From: Acidimicrobiales bacterium | GTDB lineage: Bacteria; Actinomycetota; Acidimicrobiia; Acidimicrobiales; GCA-2861595 | Length of the DNA stretch: 47,384 bases | NCBI GenBank assembly: GCA_030448025.1 | Contig: JAUJNQ010000003.1 | Span: forward strand, 274,486 to 321,869 | Direction of reading: 5' to 3' | Part shown: positions 44,330-47,384 of the stretch, piece after piece | Numbering within the stretch: the first letter of the stretch is position 1 | Layout of the letters: every line of letters starts with the position of its first letter | Program-made: the position numbers and the translations under genes | Notes under the pieces: model-generated | Seen by the model: the letters and a program-made list of their open reading frames with translations, nothing else | Told to the model about the DNA's origin: nothing | Databases searched by the model: none

Positions 44330-47023
44330 TCAGCTCTTGGCCTCGGCCCAATTGGCGCCCCACGCCAGGTTCACCTCGAGGGGGACGCACAACCGGCAGG
44401 CGTTGTGCATGGCCTCGAGGGTGATCTCAGCCGCGGCATCGGCCTCGTCCGGTGGCACTTCGAGGATCACCTCGTCGTGGACCTGCAGCACCAGCCGACT
44501 TTGCATCCGGTCGCGCTCGAGCAGCGCGTCCAGCTTGACCAGAGCGGCCTTGAAGATGTCGGCGGCCAGGCCCTGGATGCCGGCGTTCATGGCTTGGCGC
44601 TCGCCGGCCTGGCGCACCCGGTAGTTGGATGATGAGAGCTCGGGGATCAGCCGGCGCCGACCGAACAGCGTCTCTGTGTAGCCCCGCTGGCGGGCCTCCT
44701 CCACCGTGGTGTCCATGTAGGACTTCACCTTGGGGAAGGCCTCGAAGTACGCAGCCAGGATCACCGCCGCCTCGTCCACCGACACGCCGAGGCGCTGCGA
44801 CAGGCCGTAGGCCTCCATGCCGTAAGCCAGGCCGTAGGAGATCATCTTGGCCTTGGACCGCTGTCCCAGCGTCACCGCGCCGGCTTCGACGCCGAACACA
44901 CGCGCCGCCGTCGCCGTATGGATGTCGAGGTCGGACTCGAAGGCGTCGATCAGGCCCGGGTCCTCGGCCAGGTGGGCGATGACCCGCAGCTCGATCTGGT
45001 TGTAGTCGGCCACCAGGAAGGACCACCCCTCGCGGGGAACGAAGGCCCGGCGGAAGCGACGGCCCTCCTCGGTGCGGATGGGGATGTTGTGCAGGTTGGG
45101 CCGATCGGAGGACAGACGCCCGGTTCGGGCAACGGTCTGCTGGAACGTGGCGTGGATCCGTCCGTCGGCACCCACCTCGGCCAGCAGGCTCTCGCCGTAG
45201 GTGGAGCGGAGCTTCTCCACCTCCCGGTAGCGCAGCAGCTTGTCCACGATCAGGTGCTGGCCCTGCAGCTTGGCCAGCGAGGCGGCGTCGGTGGAGAAGC
45301 CGGTCTTGGTCTTCTTCTGGGGCTGGAGCCCGAGCTCGTCGAACAACACGGTGCGCAGCTGCTTGGTGGAGTTGACGAGGAAGGGGTGACCGGCCAGCTC
45401 CTGGATCTCGGCATCGAGGGCGTGCACCTCTTCGGTGAGCCCCTCGACGAGGCTCCGCAGGTACGTCTCGTCGACCCGCACGCCCACCTTCTCCATGCGG
45501 GCCAGGACGGGGACCAGAGGCCGCTCGATGTCGTCGTAGAGCGGCCGTAGGCCCCGCGCCTCCAAGGCTTGGCCCAGGGGCGGGACCAACAGCGCCACGG
45601 CCGCAGCACGGCGAGCGGTCTCCATGGCCACGTCGGGAGCAGACCCGTCGAGGTCGAGCTGGCCCGCCGGCGGGGCGTCGGGAGAGCGCAGCTCGATGCC
45701 GGCGTAGCGGGCACAGAGCTGTTCCAGGTCATAGCTGCCCTCACCCGGGTCGACGAGATAGGCGGCGACGGCAGTGTCGAGGTCGAGGCTGCGCACCTCG
45801 ACGCCGTGGCGGGTGAGGCCACGCATGAGGTCCTTGGCCCGATGGGCGTTCAGCGGTGGGCCGCCGGGGCCGACCAGGCGTCCGAGCGCCAGGGAGACGG
45901 CGGGGTCGTCGAGCAGGCCGGCGTCCAGCCACGTGGCCGAGGAGCCGCCGGTAGCCAGGGCCAGGCCGATGACATCGGTCCGACCCTCGAGGCCGGCCCA
46001 GGCCAGGGCGGCGCCCAGGGGCCCTACCTTCGACGGTCCAGCCTCCGACGCCAGCCCTTCGAGGAAGGAGACGGCGGCGTCGGCCGAGCGGACCCTCGTG
46101 ACGTCGACCTCGAAGGCTTGCCCCGGCGCTTCGGAGCCGTCGACCTCCACGATGCCCACGGCGTCCACCAGGCGGTCCCACAGGGTGCGGAACTCGAGGA
46201 AGTTGAACAGGTTCCTCACCTCGTCCAGCTCCCAGCCGCCCATGCGCAGCTCGGCGACGTCGCAGTCGAGTTGGACGTCTCGGATGAGCGGGGTGGCGGT
46301 GGCGTTCTTGCGCACCTGCTCCTCGTGCTCACCCAGGTTCTGGCGCAGCTTGGGAGTGCAACCGTCGAGGTTGGCGAACACGCCGTCCAGATCGACGTAT
46401 TGGTTCAACAGCTTGGCCGCCGTCTTGGCGCCGACGCCGGGCACGCCGGGCAGGTTGTCCGAGGGATCACCTCGAAGGGCTGCGTATTGCGGGTACTTCT
46501 CCGGGGTCACGCCGGTGCGATCCACCACGCCGGCCTCGTCCAGCAGGATGTAATCGCTGACGCCCCTCCGGTTGTAGAGGACCCTGACGTGGGGGTCTTC
46601 CACGAGCTGGAAGGCGTCCCGGTCTCCGGTGACGATGATGACGTCGTCGCCCCGGTCGCGTGCCTGCGTGGCGAGGGTGGCGACGATGTCGTCGGCTTCG
46701 TAACCAGGCACCTCCAACAGAGGAATCCTCAGCGACTCGACCACCTGGCGAACCAAGCCCATCTGCTGGCGGAGGATGTCCGGCGCCTCGGCCCTGCCCG
46801 CCTTGTAGTCGGCCACCATCTCGTGGCGGAAGGTGGGCTCGGGCCGGTCGAAGGCGGCAGCCAGGCCGTCGGGGCGGTGGTCCTTCAACAGGTTGACCAG
46901 CATCGAGGTGAAGCCGAAGACGGCGTTGGTGACCTGGCCCGATGCCGTTGCCATGTCGGTAGGTAGAGCAAAGAACGCTCTGTAGGCCAGGCTGTTGGCG
47001 TCGAGGAGCATGATCTTCGCCAT
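44330..47023 (-). CDS. polA: DNA polymerase I
   Basis: 897 residues from ATG 47023. The 5'-3' nuclease domain has LLDANSLAYRAFFALP, AAFDRPEPTFRHEM and VPGYEADDIVATLATQ, IIVTGDRDAFQL. A 3'-5' exonuclease-like domain in the middle appears degenerate, as in other actinobacterial enzymes. The polymerase domain shows motif A SFLVADYNQIELRVIAHLAE, the O helix RSKAKMISYGLAYGMEAYGL and motif C LQVHDEVILE. Motif A has Asn where Ser is common (DYNQIELR). It fills gaps and removes RNA primers. It leads the polA-rpsA-coaE-uvrB block. Confidence 0.97.
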   Translation of the reverse strand: MAKIMLLDANSLAYRAFFALPTDMATASGQVTNAVFGFTSMLVNLLKDHRPDGLAAAFDRPEPTFRHEMVADYKAGRAEAPDILRQQMGLVRQVVESLRIPLLEVPGYEADDIVATLATQARDRGDDVIIVTGDRDAFQLVEDPHVRVLYNRRGVSDYILLDEAGVVDRTGVTPEKYPQYAALRGDPSDNLPGVPGVGAKTAAKLLNQYVDLDGVFANLDGCTPKLRQNLGEHEEQVRKNATATPLIRDVQLDCDVAELRMGGWELDEVRNLFNFLEFRTLWDRLVDAVGIVEVDGSEAPGQAFEVDVTRVRSADAAVSFLEGLASEAGPSKVGPLGAALAWAGLEGRTDVIGLALATGGSSATWLDAGLLDDPAVSLALGRLVGPGGPPLNAHRAKDLMRGLTRHGVEVRSLDLDTAVAAYLVDPGEGSYDLEQLCARYAGIELRSPDAPPAGQLDLDGSAPDVAMETARRAAAVALLVPPLGQALEARGLRPLYDDIERPLVPVLARMEKVGVRVDETYLRSLVEGLTEEVHALDAEIQELAGHPFLVNSTKQLRTVLFDELGLQPQKKTKTGFSTDAASLAKLQGQHLIVDKLLRYREVEKLRSTYGESLLAEVGADGRIHATFQQTVARTGRLSSDRPNLHNIPIRTEEGRRFRRAFVPREGWSFLVADYNQIELRVIAHLAEDPGLIDAFESDLDIHTATAARVFGVEAGAVTLGQRSKAKMISYGLAYGMEAYGLSQRLGVSVDEAAVILAAYFEAFPKVKSYMDTTVEEARQRGYTETLFGRRRLIPELSSSNYRVRQAGERQAMNAGIQGLAADIFKAALVKLDALLERDRMQSRLVLQVHDEVILEVPPDEADAAAEITLEAMHNACRLCVPLEVNLAWGANWAEAKS

Positions 47024-47036
47024 CTCGGCGTCGATG

Positions 47037-47384
47037 CTACGGGCTGGCTGAGGCGTGCACGGCGGACGGACCGTGGGCCCTCTGGCGGCTGAATGCCAGC
47101 GCTGCGGTGATGGCAACGGCCCAGGCCAGGGACAACACCACTTGGTGGAAGGAGAAGGTACGGCCGCCGTGCGGGGGAGGCGACGATCAGGGGGCGGCCG
47201 GGGAACCACCAGCCCGTCATGGTGATCCACACGAACGTGGCCAGCAGCACGGCCGCGCCAAGGACGGCCCCGTGCAAGGGGATGAGGCCCCCGAAGGTGT
47301 CCAGGTGCCACCAGAGGTAGTGATCCCCGGCCGCGGCTAGGGGGAGGGCGGCGATGACGAGAGCCCGGCGGTCGCGGCCGAAGC
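47037..47384 (-). pseudogene. Membrane protein gene, partial at the right edge and frameshifted
   Basis: The minus-strand frame at the edge reads DHYLWWHLDTFGGLIPLHGA, VLGAAVLLATFVWITMTGWW, FPGRPLIVAS: a Trp-rich membrane segment. At the G run 47173-47177 the protein-like sequence moves to another frame, HGGRTFSFHQVVLSLAWAVA, ITAALAFSRQRAHG, ending TAG at 47037-47039, 13 bases before polA. Four instead of five bases in that run would restore one frame (IVASP-HGGRTF). So this is a homopolymer indel, natural or from assembly. The family is not recognised; the N-terminus lies outside the window. Confidence 0.65.

Overview
The window reads as one GC-rich chromosomal segment of an actinobacterium (Actinomycetota). 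The evidence is the conserved polA-rpsA-coaE-uvrB-uvrA / uvrC-rapZ-yvcK / gap-pgk-tpiA-secG order, an F420-type LLM oxidoreductase, a short SigB/HrdB-like sigma factor, DUF427 and DUF6197 proteins and frequent GTG starts. A lineage such as Acidimicrobiia is my inference; no 16S rRNA gene is present. The window has three parts.

Left part (1-13.3 kb): mixed chromosomal genes. A coiled-coil protein is cut by the left edge. It is followed by a GCS2-type carboxylate-amine ligase, a secreted CAP-domain protein divergent from a membrane-anchored MerR-like regulator, a class A penicillin-binding protein, a small membrane protein, an LLM/F420 oxidoreductase, DUF6197 and tandem-DUF427 proteins, a group 2 sigma factor, and a SNF2/HelZ-type ATPase with a small partner gene.

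Middle part (13.3-26.1 kb): an accessory region ending in a tRNA-Leu(GAG) gene on the minus strand. Copies of the tRNA 3' end lie at 15.55 kb and, in shorter form, at 16.6 kb; a sequence like the left flank of the 16.6 kb copy also lies at 25.94 kb. Each is accompanied by arrays of GGACAAAT/TGACAAAT arm-like repeats, so this looks like tandem accretion of tRNA-targeted integrative elements. The cargo is almost entirely toxin-antitoxin and defence genes: TacAT-type GNAT/DUF1778, a broken HigBA pair with an intact palindromic operator, VapBC, an orphan HicB plus a second decayed HicB copy, an autoinhibited Fic protein, and a PaeR7I/XhoI-type restriction-modification pair. There is also a decayed IS3-like element. 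Many genes here carry single-base frameshifts, and no intact integrase is visible.

Right part (26.1-47.4 kb): housekeeping genes, nearly all on the minus strand. They comprise a peptide-type ABC substrate-binding protein, secG-tpiA-pgk-gap, yvcK-rapZ (with whiA missing from its usual place), an inserted DUF559 protein whose start codon lies in a 14-bp perfect inverted repeat, a methyltransferase coupled to uvrC, two small genes, uvrA, uvrB-coaE (overlapping by one base), rpsA and polA. A frameshifted membrane-protein gene runs off the right edge. Coordinates of starts are my choices from ribosome binding sites and family lengths and are stated per entry.
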